In this document: one piece after another, positions 41,540-54,740 of the stretch
Layout of the letters: the number at the start of each line of letters is the position of its first letter
Numbering within the stretch: the stretch's first letter is position 1
DNA from: Yponomeuta sedellus
Taxonomy: Eukaryota; Arthropoda; Insecta; Lepidoptera; Yponomeutidae
Assembly (NCBI GenBank): GCA_934045075.1
Contig: OW203727.1
Span: forward strand, 17,544,861-17,608,860
Direction of reading: 5' to 3'
Length of the DNA stretch: 64,000 nucleotides
The notes under the pieces: model-generated
The model's input: the letters and a program-made list of their open reading frames with translations, nothing else
Database searches by the model: none
What the model was told of the DNA's origin: nothing
Translations under genes and position numbers: made by a program

Positions 41540-41660
41540 TAATAGATAGAATATTTTCTATTGCATGTAAACCAGGAATTACATAAGAGACTTAAAACAT
41601 AACAGTACAGTACAATTGGCGACCTTATTCCTAAAAGTTACTTCTTCCAGACAACTATTG
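41540..41660 (-). mobile_element. LINE-J-like 3' end
   Basis: ATAGATAGAATATTTTCTAT…GGCGACCTTATTCCTAAAAG…TTCTTCCAGACAACTATTGA. Confidence 0.6.
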
Positions 41661-42046
41661 ATAGAAAAAAAGAAACGGAAACTGAATGACTGGTAGTCGG
41701 CGCATCTAAACAATATTAGACAAGACATTGTATAGTTGATACACATATATAAAAGGTCCATAAATATGAAATAAATAAAAATACAAAAAAATATAGGACG
41801 AAAAATATACCCAGATAATACTAGAAACGGATTTCACAAATAAAAATAAATATAGCTTATAATAATATAATTATAGTAGGTATAGCCTTTAATTTCACAA
41901 ATTATTTTACATTTCATAAAATATCTCTAAAGTACTTAATCTTCTATTTACGTGCATAAGTTAAACATAATTATAATAATTTGGAAGAAATCACCAAGTT
42001 AATTTTCGTCACAATAAAAAAAAAATAAGTTAGTTATTAAACTTAC

Positions 42047-42274
42047 TTAAAAACCTATTTAGAGGCTAAAAATTTCACCCATGCCGGGATTCGAACCCGC
42101 AACCTCTGGCTATCCGTGCCAGCGCTCTACCAATTGAGCTCAATTGGTAGAGCGCTGGCACCGATAGCCAGAGGTTGCGGGTTCGAATCCCGGCATGGGT
42201 GAAATTTTTAGCCTCTAAATAGGTTTTTAAATTTGTCCTTAGCACGGGTTAGTGCATTAAAAATAAAAATAGTA
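42047..42274. mobile_element. Family F SINE forming a 184-bp spacer-less palindrome
   Basis: TATTAAACTTAC at 42035-42046 and 42275-42286 (12-bp perfect duplication). Arms 42047-42138 and 42139-42230 are exact complements apart from one mismatched pair (…CTATCCGTGCC / GGCACCGATAG…); the centre is GAGCTC. The long tail (TTGTCCTTAGCACGGG… to 42274) follows the right arm only. Both arms keep B-box-like GGGTTCGAATCC. Confidence 0.93.
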
Positions 42275-42290
42275 TATTAAACTTACATCA

Positions 42291-42435
42291 AGGAAAGACT
42301 AAGTTTGGAGTTTTTTTGTCCTTTTTTTCTCCAAAATGATCTAGATTTTGAAATGGACACCTAGTTTGAATTGTAACGTTCATTAAGCCGCAGTTTCTGT
42401 GCTACTTTGAATAAAACCTTTTCATTTCATTTCGA
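42291..42435 (+). mobile_element. Family T LINE 3' end
   Basis: AGTTTGGAGTTTTTTTGTCC, CCAAAATGATCTAGATTTTG, TTGAATAAAACCTTTTCATT then TTCATTTC. Confidence 0.8.
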
Positions 42436-42486
42436 AAAATTGTGATTTTGCACTCTGCTCAGATAATAAAACATATCTTTTTTATG

Positions 42487-42780
42487 TAGCCCCTATACGT
42501 CCCACTGCAGGGCACAGGCCTTCTCTCAGAGAGAAAATATGGGCTTCATTACCACGCGTGCCCACCGCGGCTTGGCGATTTCCAACGCTGAGGTATTTGA
42601 ACACCTTACACACTTAAGTTTCCTCACGATGTTTTCCTTCACAGCTAGCTAGTGGTACCGCTGCTATAACTTGATATAACTTAGAAAACATATTCATTAG
42701 TACATGTCTGCACTGAGAATCGCACCTGGGTCACTCGCTTCCGAGTCCATTGTTCTACGTACTGGGCTACCGCTGATCTA
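42487..42780 (-). mobile_element. Family B SINE, longest copy
   Basis: Carries the 3' segment (GTCCCACTGCAGGGCACAGG…CCCACCGCGGCTTGGC), body (CACGATGTTTTCCTTCAC) and a decayed tRNA-like head (42700-42778). Confidence 0.75.
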
Positions 42781-43224
42781 TCTTGTGACATGTAGACAAT
42801 TTATTAATAATTATCAAAGTTGTTTATTTCGGACGTAGTAAACTTCGTTACCTTTATTCCCGTCGTTTACTTCCCGTCGCATGTCTATTAAAAAGAAAAA
42901 CCAACCATGAAGATTTTACTAAAAAAATTCATATAAATTTTTATGATTCATGCAAATACGTGTACCTATTTCTAAAAAGAAGCTACTAATTTGTTTCAAT
43001 ATCAGATTTAATGATTTGATTGAATGAGTTAGATTAGGTTTCATTTCATTTCAACTCATTAAATTTCATTTTCATTTCATATCAATAAAAAAATTCTACT
43101 GAAAACTTGGCTGTATGGGCATAGTTCCTTTGCCTACCAGAATGGGTGAAGAAAAAAAAAATCTCTGCTTATATTCTTTAACGGTTGGCGCTATTTTCCA
43201 AATATTTTTTCTTTATTAAATTGC
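42781..43224. other. Unassigned
   Basis: Includes TTTCATTTCATTTCAACTCA near 43037, a lone family-T-like tail. Confidence 0.3.
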
Positions 43225-43410
43225 TTATTTTTTCGCAACTGTATTAAAAATAGTCGTTCAGTACACGTGCGGAACCGTCATTGCAACTTGTTCCGACTGT
43301 CAACCCTCGCCTTCGGCTGCGCCTCGGCTCGGGTAGACATTTGACGGAACTCTTTGCAATGACAGCCTTTGCGCACTTGTAATGAAATATACTATTTCTA
43401 ATTTGTCTCG
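43225..43410. mobile_element. Possible MITE with weak inverted ends
   Basis: GTACACGTGCGGAACCGTCA…TTGCAA is roughly mirrored by TTGCAATGACAGCC…GCGCACTTGTA, with a CG-rich centre (CTTCGGCTGCGCCTCGGCTC). Arms imperfect; no target duplication defined. Confidence 0.4.
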
Positions 43411-43990
43411 GGTCTTGGATGTCATCTATGTATTTAGTGTATTAAATCTATCGTCGAGTTAGCATCTGTAACACAAGTCATTTAGTTGTACAAAGTATGG
43501 GGCTATAAAGATCTGTGTAATATGTCCATGATTATTTATTTATTATTACTTTGCGAAGTGACATAGTGTAATTGCGAGAATATTTGTTGAACTTAATTAA
43601 GACCTCAGACTCTCGATGTACGGGACCTTAAAAGAACCAAATATGATCAAGCCTTGTAATTCCGTGCATATTTTCCGCCCTCCATTAAATTCCACACTGA
43701 CTCGTGCGGCCGGCAGCTTTATTTTCTACCCCAGAAATTTTATAATGTAAGCTCTGCAGTCACCGGGCTTGCAGCATAAACTGCGAATGAGAAATTGTTG
43801 GTTTTTTGCCACGTAACACGCTATTCCACTTTGCTGTGGTAAAAATAAGGAGAAGATGGGCTGAGTGTAGCTAGTTACGAAGCCGTTAATTTGTTAAGAG
43901 TATTTTAAACATTTTCTGAGGCCTTCTTCTTTCAACGTAGCTCAAAATAAACTTGTTTAATTTAAATCCCATAGTATGTAAACTCGTGGA
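43411..43990. other. Unassigned
   Basis: No feature. Confidence 0.3.
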
Positions 43991-43991
43991 A

Positions 43992-44312
43992 GCCTTCGTA
44001 GTCTAGTCGAACCGAATGATTGGAATCTATATATCGATAGGCAACAACAGGCCCGTGACTATCGCCAGTGGCATTTTTCCGAGTGCGTCCATGCTTCGCA
44101 AGGCACGTTAAGCCGTTGGTGCGGGCTGTCATGCCGTTGAGCCGCATCAGAGAGCTTATGGGCGGCTTCATATCTTCTGACAGTAAGCCCCACCACTGTC
44201 TTACAATCCTCCACCAACCCGGACTTGGACCCCGTGGTGGAGTATGGCCTATCTTTCCTGCGACGCAGAAAGAGACCCGTGCCCCAGCAGTGGGGACATA
44301 CAAGGGTTTATA
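43992..44312 (+). mobile_element. Family S copy
   Basis: Head AGCCTTCGTAGTCTAGTCGA; 5S-like block mostly lost (…GGCAACAACAGGCCCGTGAC…); tail GCCCCAGCAGTGGGGACATA. The minus strand is open for 120 codons here. Confidence 0.75.
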
Positions 44313-45165
44313 GAAAATATGCAACCTAAGATTTTTCCGTACTAATTTTACGTGATATAAAGTAACAATTTATATGATGAACGTACTGTAAATGAAAGTT
44401 GTTAATTGACGCGAAAGCCTGCAGCCTGATCAATAAATTGTAGCACGTGTTTTAATACCTGTTTACATTTTTATCGACACGACAGGTCATGTGTATTCAA
44501 CTCACTCATTCATTTGTTTTGTCAAGTTTGACAACTCAAATCCAATGCAATGTATAGACTGTTAACTTTTGTCCCTTGGGGACAACAGTGTCTGAATCGT
44601 GAAAAATATCCTCCGAGTACTTGTTGCGGACTCAACGCCTACGGAGTGTGGTCATTTGTTCCGCGAAAATTGAGTGAAGCGTATATTCTGAGATTACATT
44701 GTGTTGTACACATTACATGAAGTTGAAAAAGAAAAGGCGTTTTAAAAGAAAACACCGAACTTTTGTCCACTCCGGTCTCTTTGTGTCCTCGGTAACTTGA
44801 TGTACTTTTTGTGCGGTGTACTTTTAGTATATTGTGTGCGTTATTCGATACAATTTATAAAAGATCTATATCGATGGACAAAAAAGTACCCGGGGGATAG
44901 TCCCTCGTCTGCGCAGGCCTTTAGAATGTAACTCGGCTACTATCGGATAGAATAGGATATATTCGGTTAGGTAAGGTTTATTTTGTGTTGTTATTTATAA
45001 CTTTACATAACTTTTCAAAGTAGTGAAGAAAAGTTTTATACAAAGCAGAAAGTATTACACTAGTGTGCTTTCGGCGAGAACCGAAGCCTACTCTAGAGCC
45101 CGAGTTATATTCTTAAGGCTAACAGACTATATAAAAGTGCCTAGTAAACTTTAATAATAATAATA
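44313..45165. other. Unassigned
   Basis: The stretch at 45005-45130 (AGTGAAGAAAAGTTTTATAC…GAACCGAAGCCTA) recurs at 39160-39260, so it is another low-copy repeat of unknown type. Confidence 0.35.
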
Positions 45166-45391
45166 TTGGCCTTTTTGCATCTACTTAATGAGATGATTTA
45201 TACAGCGTCCAGTGTCATCTTCACTCACATTAGATGGGTGAAGGGACCTCTCCGACGCTGTAGTGCCTGGGACATGGTTTTTATAGATGGTGTAGGCTTG
45301 CCCAGCACCTATACCACCCTGACAGCTTAGTCGGCCTAGCCCACAGGAAAGACTAGTCAATACGTGCGGAGCCAACCAAGCCGCCGGTTTC
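45166..45391 (-). mobile_element. LINE-J 3' UTR fragment
   Basis: GCGTCCAGTGTCATCTTCAC, GGGACATGGTTTTTATAGAT, CTGACAGCTTAGTCGGCCTA, as at 30935-31130. Fused directly to a B SINE. Confidence 0.7.
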
Positions 45392-45560
45392 CTCACGATG
45401 TTTTCCTTCACCGTTAGCGTGTGGTATTGAGACTACAAATTCGCAAATATACGTAACTTTGAAATTAAACAAAGTCATTGGTACATGCCTGCACTCAGGA
45501 TCGAACCTGGGGCTCTCGCTTGCGAGTCCATGGTTCTACCCACTGAGCTACCACCGCTTC
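45392..45560 (-). mobile_element. Family B SINE
   Basis: Minus-strand head GCGGTGGTAGCTCAGTGGGT with GGTTCGATCCTGAGTGC; body CACGATGTTTTCCTTCACCG. Confidence 0.8.
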
Positions 45561-45942
45561 CAACTAAACAAGTAAACTTTATTTTCCGTGATATCGGGCA
45601 AGATTCATAGATAAATAGATTAGTTTTCCATTTCCCGTTGTCCAAGTGAAAAAAGAATAACTACACAGTTGTTTTGCCGTAAAAGGAATAATAAAAGGGT
45701 TACGTGATTTACAAAAATAAAAACTTTTTCTAAGGGACACTTTAATGCACAGACTAGCCGACCCTGTGCCCAGCCAAAGGACGTGCGTCAATACTATAAG
45801 ATTACGCCCGAAATCCTTACAAATGCCCGCAAAGACGTAATAAAGACAATTGACTTGAGTATCGGCTACCACCGACACTAATAAAAGTCAGTCTCGTATT
45901 GCATTGTTTTTCTACTGGACAGTTCCTCGTAATTTGACAACC

Positions 45943-46090
45943 TTCGTAGCGCAGCGGTAGCGCATCTGCCTACCATGCGAGAGGTCCCAAAAAACCCCAC
46001 ATCTTGGATGTTTACAATATGTTTATGATGTCGCTGTTTCTGGTACCCACGACACAGGGTATCCTAGTGTGGGGCCAGAAGCAATTTATT
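45943..46090 (+). mobile_element. Family C SINE
   Basis: CCTTCGTAGCGCAGCGGTAG (A-box-like), CCATGCGAGAGGTCCC, then GATGTTTACAATATGTTTAT and GGTATCCTAGTGTGGGGCCA. The B-box portion is deleted. Confidence 0.7.
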
Positions 46091-46302
46091 ATATTACTAG
46101 AAGAAAAAGGGTATCAAACTCAACAGCACCCGGTTGTCACATCTGCGAATAGCCGACTACCTGAATGATATTTAAGTCGGCATATTGATAAACAGACACC
46201 TGCCGTTATGGTAAGCGACTCTGTGATAAAAGCAGTTGACGGATACGTCTATCGTGGACATACCTACTCTCTTCCCTTTGGAGATTGACCAATAAATTCA
46301 GC

Positions 46303-46636
46303 TGGGATGGGTTGATCCTTTGTTATCAAGCCCACTGCTGGGGCATGGATCTCTTCCTGCATCGCAGGTTGGTGGAGGATTGTAAGGCAGTGGTGGATCT
46401 TATTGCCAGTAATTATCAAGCCACCCATAAGGCCTCTGACATGGTTGAACGACTGCCACAATATGAAAGCCAGCATTGACGGCTTAGCGTGCCTTGCGAA
46501 GCACGGAAGCGCTCGGAAAAATGCTACTGGCGGTTGTCACGAAACGGTAACCTATCCGGTACATCACCGCGCCTGTTGATCTTAACCCAAGTGATTGATT
46601 ACAATCACTCAGTTCCACTAGGCTACGAGCGCTTTT
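46303..46636 (-). mobile_element. Family S copy with deletion
   Basis: GCTGGGGCATGGATCTCTTC…GCATCGCAGG joins directly to TTGGTGGAGG, omitting the CCATACTCCACCACGGGGGC segment; head end CACTAGGCTACGAGCGC. Confidence 0.75.
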
Positions 46637-46894
46637 ACGCTTCAACGAGGGATGGGTTGCCTTCAAGAAACTGGACAAGTTCTAGAGCAAAAATTTCACA
46701 ACCTAAAAACAAAATCCTTCAATACTCAATAATTTATTCCATTCCACAAGTATATACATATGACATAACTAAAAAAATGGATCTTTGTGGACGCTGTAGG
46801 AGACGTCACATTATAAATTATACGAGGCCTTTAGAAATTAAGCCGATGACATTTTAATTCTCACCTACAGCGCCACAACATGGACACTCAAAGC

Positions 46895-47058
46895 CAATAC
46901 GGAGAAAATCCAATGCTATGAGGGCCACGTTAGGATCTCACTTATTGATTGCGACGTTGTGAAAGTTACTGGGAAACATTGGACGAGGCTAGCAAAGTAC
47001 CGGATGAGTTGGAGTAAAAGAGAAGAGGCCTATGCCCAACAGTGAGCTCTGTTAAAAA
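46895..47058 (+). mobile_element. LINE-K C-terminal fragment
   Basis: Encodes approximately …WTRLAKYRMSWSKREEAYAQQ; then GTGAGCTCTGTTAAAAAC. Counterpart of 1632-1760. Confidence 0.6.
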
Positions 47059-47084
47059 CAATAATAACTTCCACACAACACAAT

Positions 47085-47262
47085 CGCTTGACCTGGTCCC
47101 AAACTAGGTTACCCTGTATGGACGTCACAAACATGAGAATACACCCAGACTAAGGTCACTTGTACAGTACAAACGTACGGCGGCCTTCAGTCGGAAACGA
47201 ACTCTTGACCTCTGTCTTGGTACCCAAGCGCCTTAAGCGCTAGACCAACGAGGCAGACAAAC
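47085..47262 (-). mobile_element. Family C-like SINE, diverged
   Basis: Minus-strand head TGCCTCGTTGGTCTAGCGCT; body CCCAAACTAGGTTACCCTGT and CGTCACAAACATGAGAA. Confidence 0.55.
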
Positions 47263-47273
47263 ATGATTTCATA

Positions 47274-47310
47274 GACGACAGATCTAATCACATAGATTAG
47301 ATCTGTCGTC
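47274..47310. repeat. Hairpin, 16-bp perfect stem
   Basis: GACGACAGATCTAATC, loop ACATA, exact complement, next to the family C head. Confidence 0.9.
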
Positions 47311-48965
47311 CATCTACTCAGCCAAAAGTGAACCTTTCATATGCTTTGCAACTCGCTTAAATCCAATTTTTTCAATGAAATTTTGACGTATATCGTATCG
47401 AAGTATACCACAAACTTGCCGTAAACTCCTAAAAAACTAAAATGAACAAAAGAAGAAAAGGTACGACGGTAACAATTGAGCTGTCAATCGTCGCACGGCT
47501 TCGAACAGCGACCCAATTAGTCCGGAGACATTTAAAGGGCACCAAACTTGACTTCAGTAACGAAAATATTAAAGAAACTCCCGGCTGTGAGATGGAAAAT
47601 AACTGAGTGAAACCTTTCAAGATTTATGTATTTGTGGCAAATTGACCCGTTATATAACTGAGTAGAGTGCAAGCTTGTAAAAGTTTAAAAGAGAAAATGT
47701 ACAACATCGTCTGAGTATATATTTTACGTCAATGTTGGTTAGTCTTTAGTTTACCAAGCAAACGTTTGAGTGATGATTTTGTTAAGGCCTAACCCTCATC
47801 CCCTCTGAAAGCTCCTTGTCGGTCAGACAGACAAATAAACAAACGTCGTAGGAATACCTACGAGTATATAGAGTATCACTGGCACCCTTCTACAGAGTTC
47901 TAACAAGCAAAATTTAGTTCATAGTTCCCTAAACATAGTTCATAGTTTATTACTTAGAATCTTTATATTATCATCGAAAAAATTGAAAACAAATTGTCTA
48001 ACTTTAAACCACACTAACAGACTGTTGTTCATAGTAATGAGATATTATTAGAATATATAGATACTATACCATTACTTACCTGTATAATATCCTATTTTAT
48101 GTACAATTAAGTTTTTTCTATCTATCTATAGATACAATTTCCAAGATTTAGGCTTGCAAAAGTTAATACATCCTTTATGGGCGCTATATAAGGTTTTAGG
48201 ATAAGATTCCTCATAATATTATATGTCCTAACATGGTTTAAATGGTTGACACGGTTTAAAAATGTGTTAAGCACACTCTGTGCAAAAAATCTTACTCAGA
48301 CGGGTGGATGGATGAATCCCACTTCTGACACCATGTTAGATGGGTAGTTGTGATAAAGAACACTCTATTCTATTAATTAGTCTTTATTTAGATTAAAGAA
48401 ATACATAGTGCGTGCGTGCCAGGCGGCGGCCACAGGAGTTAGTAATTTAGAAGACAAAGATGTCAGGTATTAAACAGCAGAATAATATTAAAACGCATTT
48501 AACGTACGATTTTATCTAGTGTTCAACAGATTAACGAGTAATATTTTTTAAGTTTAATCTTAAGTTAAAATTTTTTTCGAAAAGAATGAATGTGGAGTTT
48601 TTTTATTAGTTTTTCTTTGACAATTAATCGTATATTAGGCGAGCTTCGTCAAAGGCAACCAACCTTTCTACAACCTTCTCATCGACTTTCTGTCCTCTTG
48701 TTTTATTAAAAACGACGTTTGTCTATAAATAAGCACACGGCAGCTAATCGATCGGGGTCACATTCACGAATAAGTGATTCGTGGAAATGCACCGGTCGAT
48801 GGTCGCGCTAGTACTTTTCTTTTAATGAAGCAGACCGTGTGGTAACAAACTTTATTTATTTTTCAAGAGTTTCGGTGCATGCGCAAGGCTTTGCGACGTA
48901 GGTAGTTTACGTCTAAATTATAATTAAAGGTCCTCCATTAGACGATTTCCACAGGCTAGAGACTT
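47311..48965. other. Long unassigned AT-rich region
   Basis: Holds a small LINE-type 3' end at 48090-48131 (TATTTTATGTACAATTAAGT then CTATCTATC). Otherwise no domain or repeat. Confidence 0.35.
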
Positions 48966-49015
48966 ATACTAGAGTAGTTTTCTTCTACTTGTACTATGGT
49001 CCTTTAAATGCTTCC

Positions 49016-49090
49016 ATAGGGCGGTGGTGGAGTATAGCCTAACCTTCCTGCGATGCAGGAAGAGACTCGCGCCCCAGTAGTGGGGGTCGA
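49016..49090 (+). mobile_element. Family S 3' fragment
   Basis: GGTGGTGGAGTATAGCCTAA…GCGATGCAGGAAGAGACTCG…CCCCAGTAGTGGGGGTCGAT. Confidence 0.65.
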
Positions 49091-49263
49091 TAGCATAGGG
49101 CATTAACCCCAAATTTTTACTTCTGACGGTGGTTCGTGGTAGCTTCGAAATCAAGCTAGCTAGTACCGATCGACTTGACCTCTTTGACTAAAAATATTTT
49201 TCCATACTACAGTACCCATACTAAAGTAGTATCTGGAACACACTTTAGATAGAGTAAGCTTGA

Positions 49264-49264
<1 letters not shown>

Positions 49265-49322
<58 letters not shown>
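49265..49322. repeat. (TA)n microsatellite
   Basis: Uninterrupted TA run flanked by AAGCTTGAGAA and AAGCTTA. Confidence 0.95.
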
Positions 49323-49324
<2 letters not shown>

Positions 49325-49740
49325 CTTATATAGGGAAGAGCGGGTGATCATGCTCTTCCACTATAAAGGGAAATTTCCCGCCAGGCAGATCGTATGCCTG
49401 GGGACGGCCGGTCAACTATTGTTAGTCGGACGTTATATTTATGGTGTGTCATTGAAACGCTTTAATTGCGCGATGCGGGAATGTTGGAGTTTGTAGTGCA
49501 CGCGCATAGTTGACATATGCTCGCCACACTTACTTTGCAGAAAAATAATAAGATCGCTTGAAACAGGGGTGTATAAAAGCAGCCTCCTCGAACGAGATAC
49601 TCACTGAACCCGTGTGTCTGGCGCACCCTGTGCAACAATCAGCGAGTCCCTTACCCTGATTGGCAAATCATTTCCCCGAGATAGCTTGCCATCGACTCAG
49701 TCACGCTAAGAAGAAAGAAAACCACTTATCCCCCACTAAA
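49323..49740. other. Unassigned, GC-balanced
   Basis: The frame MLFHYKGKFPARQIVCLGTA… is open but shows no domain. TATAAAAGCAGCCTC at 49572 is TATA-like with no gene behind it. Confidence 0.3.
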
Positions 49741-49925
49741 CAAAAACCGGGGGGTGGGCAGCAGCGCCCCCTGCAGTACAATTCCACCGAACTGCGATCC
49801 TCAACCCGCATGCCCAGCGTGGGGATTATGGGCATTACCCCCTATGATATCACAACGTGGCGCTCTTTAGGGGAGGGCTATGTCCAGCAAAGGACTAGTA
49901 AAGTAGTATAGCCTGACGTCGACGA
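49741..49925 (+). mobile_element. Family R, 5'-truncated
   Basis: GGGGGGTGGGCAGCAGCGCC…GCGTGGGGATTATGGGCATT…AGTATAGCCTGACGTCGACG; tail is GAC-type, not GAA. Confidence 0.8.
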
Positions 49926-50303
49926 CGACTACGTGAAATAAACAAATGTACATAGCTTACAAAACCCAAGTGTACAAGAATTCGAATCAACAATCTCTCT
50001 TAGACGTGGCAAATGTTCTACCAATACAAGTCGATGCAAAAACCATAGTTTTTCCAACCAATTAACGTTACAGGCCGTTTTCATCGACCGCTAACCAAAG
50101 TTAGTTTTAATTTCGTTTGCTCCAACAATAGGAAAATGATCAGGTAACCAAATATTTTAATCAGCAACAAATGTCCAAAAAGTATGCCGCTCAGCCCACA
50201 AGTGTGTGACTAATTCGACCTTCGCTTCACAGGTGAAAAGTTGATATGTTTGAATAAGAACCACAAGTTTTGACGTCTCGTGCACATTCGTGAGTATTCC
50301 GTA
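49926..50303. other. Unassigned
   Basis: No feature. Confidence 0.3.
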
Positions 50304-50350
50304 AAAAACAAATACCTACCTATCTCTTTCATAGGTAGGTATTTGTTTTT
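50304..50350. repeat. Hairpin, 20-bp perfect stem
   Basis: AAAAACAAATACCTACCTAT, 7-nt loop, exact complement. Confidence 0.92.
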
Positions 50351-50504
50351 ATAAGTTTGTAAGATAAGTTTTTTTAGCTTTGTTCGTTCTTGTATAGAAT
50401 CATCGTATCACTAGAAACTGACAGCTTGTGGGATCTCAGTTGCTAACTTATTTAATTCTTTATCCACACTTTACTGCACATGAAAATCACAAAAAAGAAA
50501 TTAA

Positions 50505-50825
50505 TTATACTATTTTTATTTTTTTAATGCACTAACCCGTGCTAAGGACAAATTTAAAAACCTATTTAGAGGCCAAATATTTCACCCATGCCGGAATTCG
50601 AACCCGCAACCTCTGGCTATCCGTGCCAGCGCTCTACCAAATGAGCCAGTGGGCGACTCAACTGTACGTAATAAAGAGGATAGTGTAAAGAGGTTCGAAA
50701 TTTCACTGATGCCGGTGAGTCGCCCATTGGCTCAATTGGTAGAGCGCTGGCACGGGTAGCCAGAGGTTGCGGGTTCGAGTCCCGGCATGGGTGAAATTTT
50801 TAGCCTCTAAATAGGTTTTTAAAAG
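50505..50825. mobile_element. Family F SINE, inverted pair, minus polarity
   Basis: AGAAATTAA at 50496-50504 and 50826-50834. Long tail on the left (TTTTTTTAATGCACTAACCC), inverted copy to about 50663, then a direct copy with complete 5' end (TAATAAAGAGGATAGTGTAA…) to AATAGGTTTTTAAAAG. The two copies differ at several bases (for example CCGGAATTC versus CGAGTCCCGG). Confidence 0.85.
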
Positions 50826-51029
50826 AGAAATTAAATTAAAGAAAATACATGTGCAAAGGTGAACTTATCCCCGTGAGAGATTTCTTCAGCAAACCTTGGA
50901 GAGTCGGAGAAGCGAGAGAAACGCGTTTATGCAAGTGCACAACATATACTACATACTCAATACACTTATATAATTACATAGATGACAAAATCCTTCCAAT
51001 ATAAATATCTACCCAATTTTTTTTTATTT

Positions 51030-53292
<2,263 letters not shown>

Positions 53293-53523
53293 TATTCATG
53301 GACATATTACACAGATCTCGTTAGCCCTATACTAAGTACAACTAAATGACTTGTGTTATAGGTGCTAACTAGACGATAGATTTAATACAATAAATACATA
53401 GATAACATCCAAGACCCGAGACAAACTAGAAAAGTTCGTTTCCTAGTTTGACCCGGCCGGAGATCGAACCCGAGACCTTCGGTTTTACAGTCAGCGTGCC
53501 AAACCGCTGCGCCACCGAGGCCG
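53293..53523 (-). mobile_element. Family D SINE (tRNA-headed)
   Basis: Minus-strand head GGCCTCGGTGGCGCAGCGGT (A-box-like), TCGGGTTCGATCTCCGGCC (B-box-like); body AACTAGGAAACGAAC…GTCTCGGGTCTTGGATG; 3' end GAGATCTGTGTAATATGTCC joining the (AAAT)n array. Confidence 0.82.
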
Positions 53524-54040
53524 TAATTTGGTCCAATAATGTATAATAATAACGTACAACCGAGCATGACGTGCTTTCGGTTAAGTAGACTGCTTGTTCT
53601 TTTTCGCTTTAAACGTATGTTAAATCCGCCTAAGTTCGACTTGGGCCGATTTAATAATTTAATTTACAACACAGGTTCTCAAAATGAACTATTTTTCAAA
53701 AAATTATATAACTCAACAGAACTTATTTTTTTAGGGCATTGCCCATTGGGATTTTCCCGCGTAAGCGTTGATTTTTTTATTCTAAAGAAACTATTGAATA
53801 GTTTTCGACGATATGAAATTGTAATGTATGTAATTATTGTGTAATATTTTATTATGTAATTATTCTATAATATTTAAGTAAACTAACGGAACTACCCACG
53901 GCAAATGAAAACGCTAGTTTGTGGGCAAACGAATTAAAAAATAGAAAGACATTTAGACAGCACTATGATTTGTCTCTTCATGTGTCAACTATCGAAAATT
54001 TAATGACGTTGTAAATTTAAATCCTTTTCCCAATTCAAGA
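53524..54040. other. Unassigned
   Basis: An open frame (FRLSRLLVLFRFKRM…) shows no domain. Confidence 0.3.
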
Positions 54041-54180
54041 TAACATAAGATAAGATAAGAACAAGATTTTCTTTTCTGTACACACCAGAAAATAATTACA
54101 GAGACAACAGTTACAAAATAGCAGGTAAAATTAGCGACCTTATTGCTGATAGCAATTTCTTCTAGGCAACCTTATATATG
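54041..54180 (-). mobile_element. LINE-J-like 3' end
   Basis: AAGATAAGATAAGAACAAGA tail, GCGACCTTATTGCTGATAGC and TTCTTCTAGGCAACCTTATA. Confidence 0.6.
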
Positions 54181-54654
54181 AAAAAATCCAGGAGAAATTG
54201 AGACGGGTGGTTCAAGCTTCTTTGTCATTACAAAGCACCTTTGCTTTTTTACGTGAACTACAAATAAACACCTTCCGATTAAAATTGCATTGCTGATTGG
54301 CTATCTTTCGGTTTGATCACGAACTAATTTCCTTTGTTTCTGCAAAGTAGATTTGAAGTCGATGGCGGCTAATGACAAACGCGTAGAATGTTAATGGCCC
54401 TCGGAGATTGACAATAACAAGTGTCTGTCTAGTGCAAGCTTGTTATTGGCCACGTGAGTCTTGGCACAAATATAAACAGTGGATCCATACTCACCGGGTG
54501 ATGTCGAATGACGAGAAGGAAGGAATGCAAAGTATCTCCACTCGAGTTGCGCATTTTGACTCAGCCTTACACAAAACTTAGCAAAAAGAAAATAAAAATA
54601 AAAAAATCAGATCATTTATACACAAATTTAACAGACAAAAAGTTCTAATGCAGC
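54181..54654. other. Unassigned
   Basis: No feature. Confidence 0.3.
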
Positions 54655-54740
54655 CTATGTATACGTCTCTAAGAAAGGACACTATTCTCTTTCTCTTGGA
54701 AAGAGAGTATGGGCTTAATCACCACTCGTGCCCGCCAGGA
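54655..54740 (-). mobile_element. Family B SINE 3' fragment
   Basis: CTTGGAAAGAGAGTATGGGC then TTAATCACCACTCGTGCCCG. Confidence 0.45.

Noticed and set aside
40190..42274. Pairs of divergent tRNA genes
   Set aside because: Each arm belongs to the family F SINE, truncated inside the tRNA-like domain and flanked by an insertion duplication.
49572..49600. TATA-like promoter (TATAAAAGC)
   Set aside because: No gene or transcript start can be supported downstream; it is followed by a truncated family R copy.
53539..53844. Open frame of 101 codons as a host gene
   Set aside because: Low complexity, AT-rich, no domain, no splice or promoter context.
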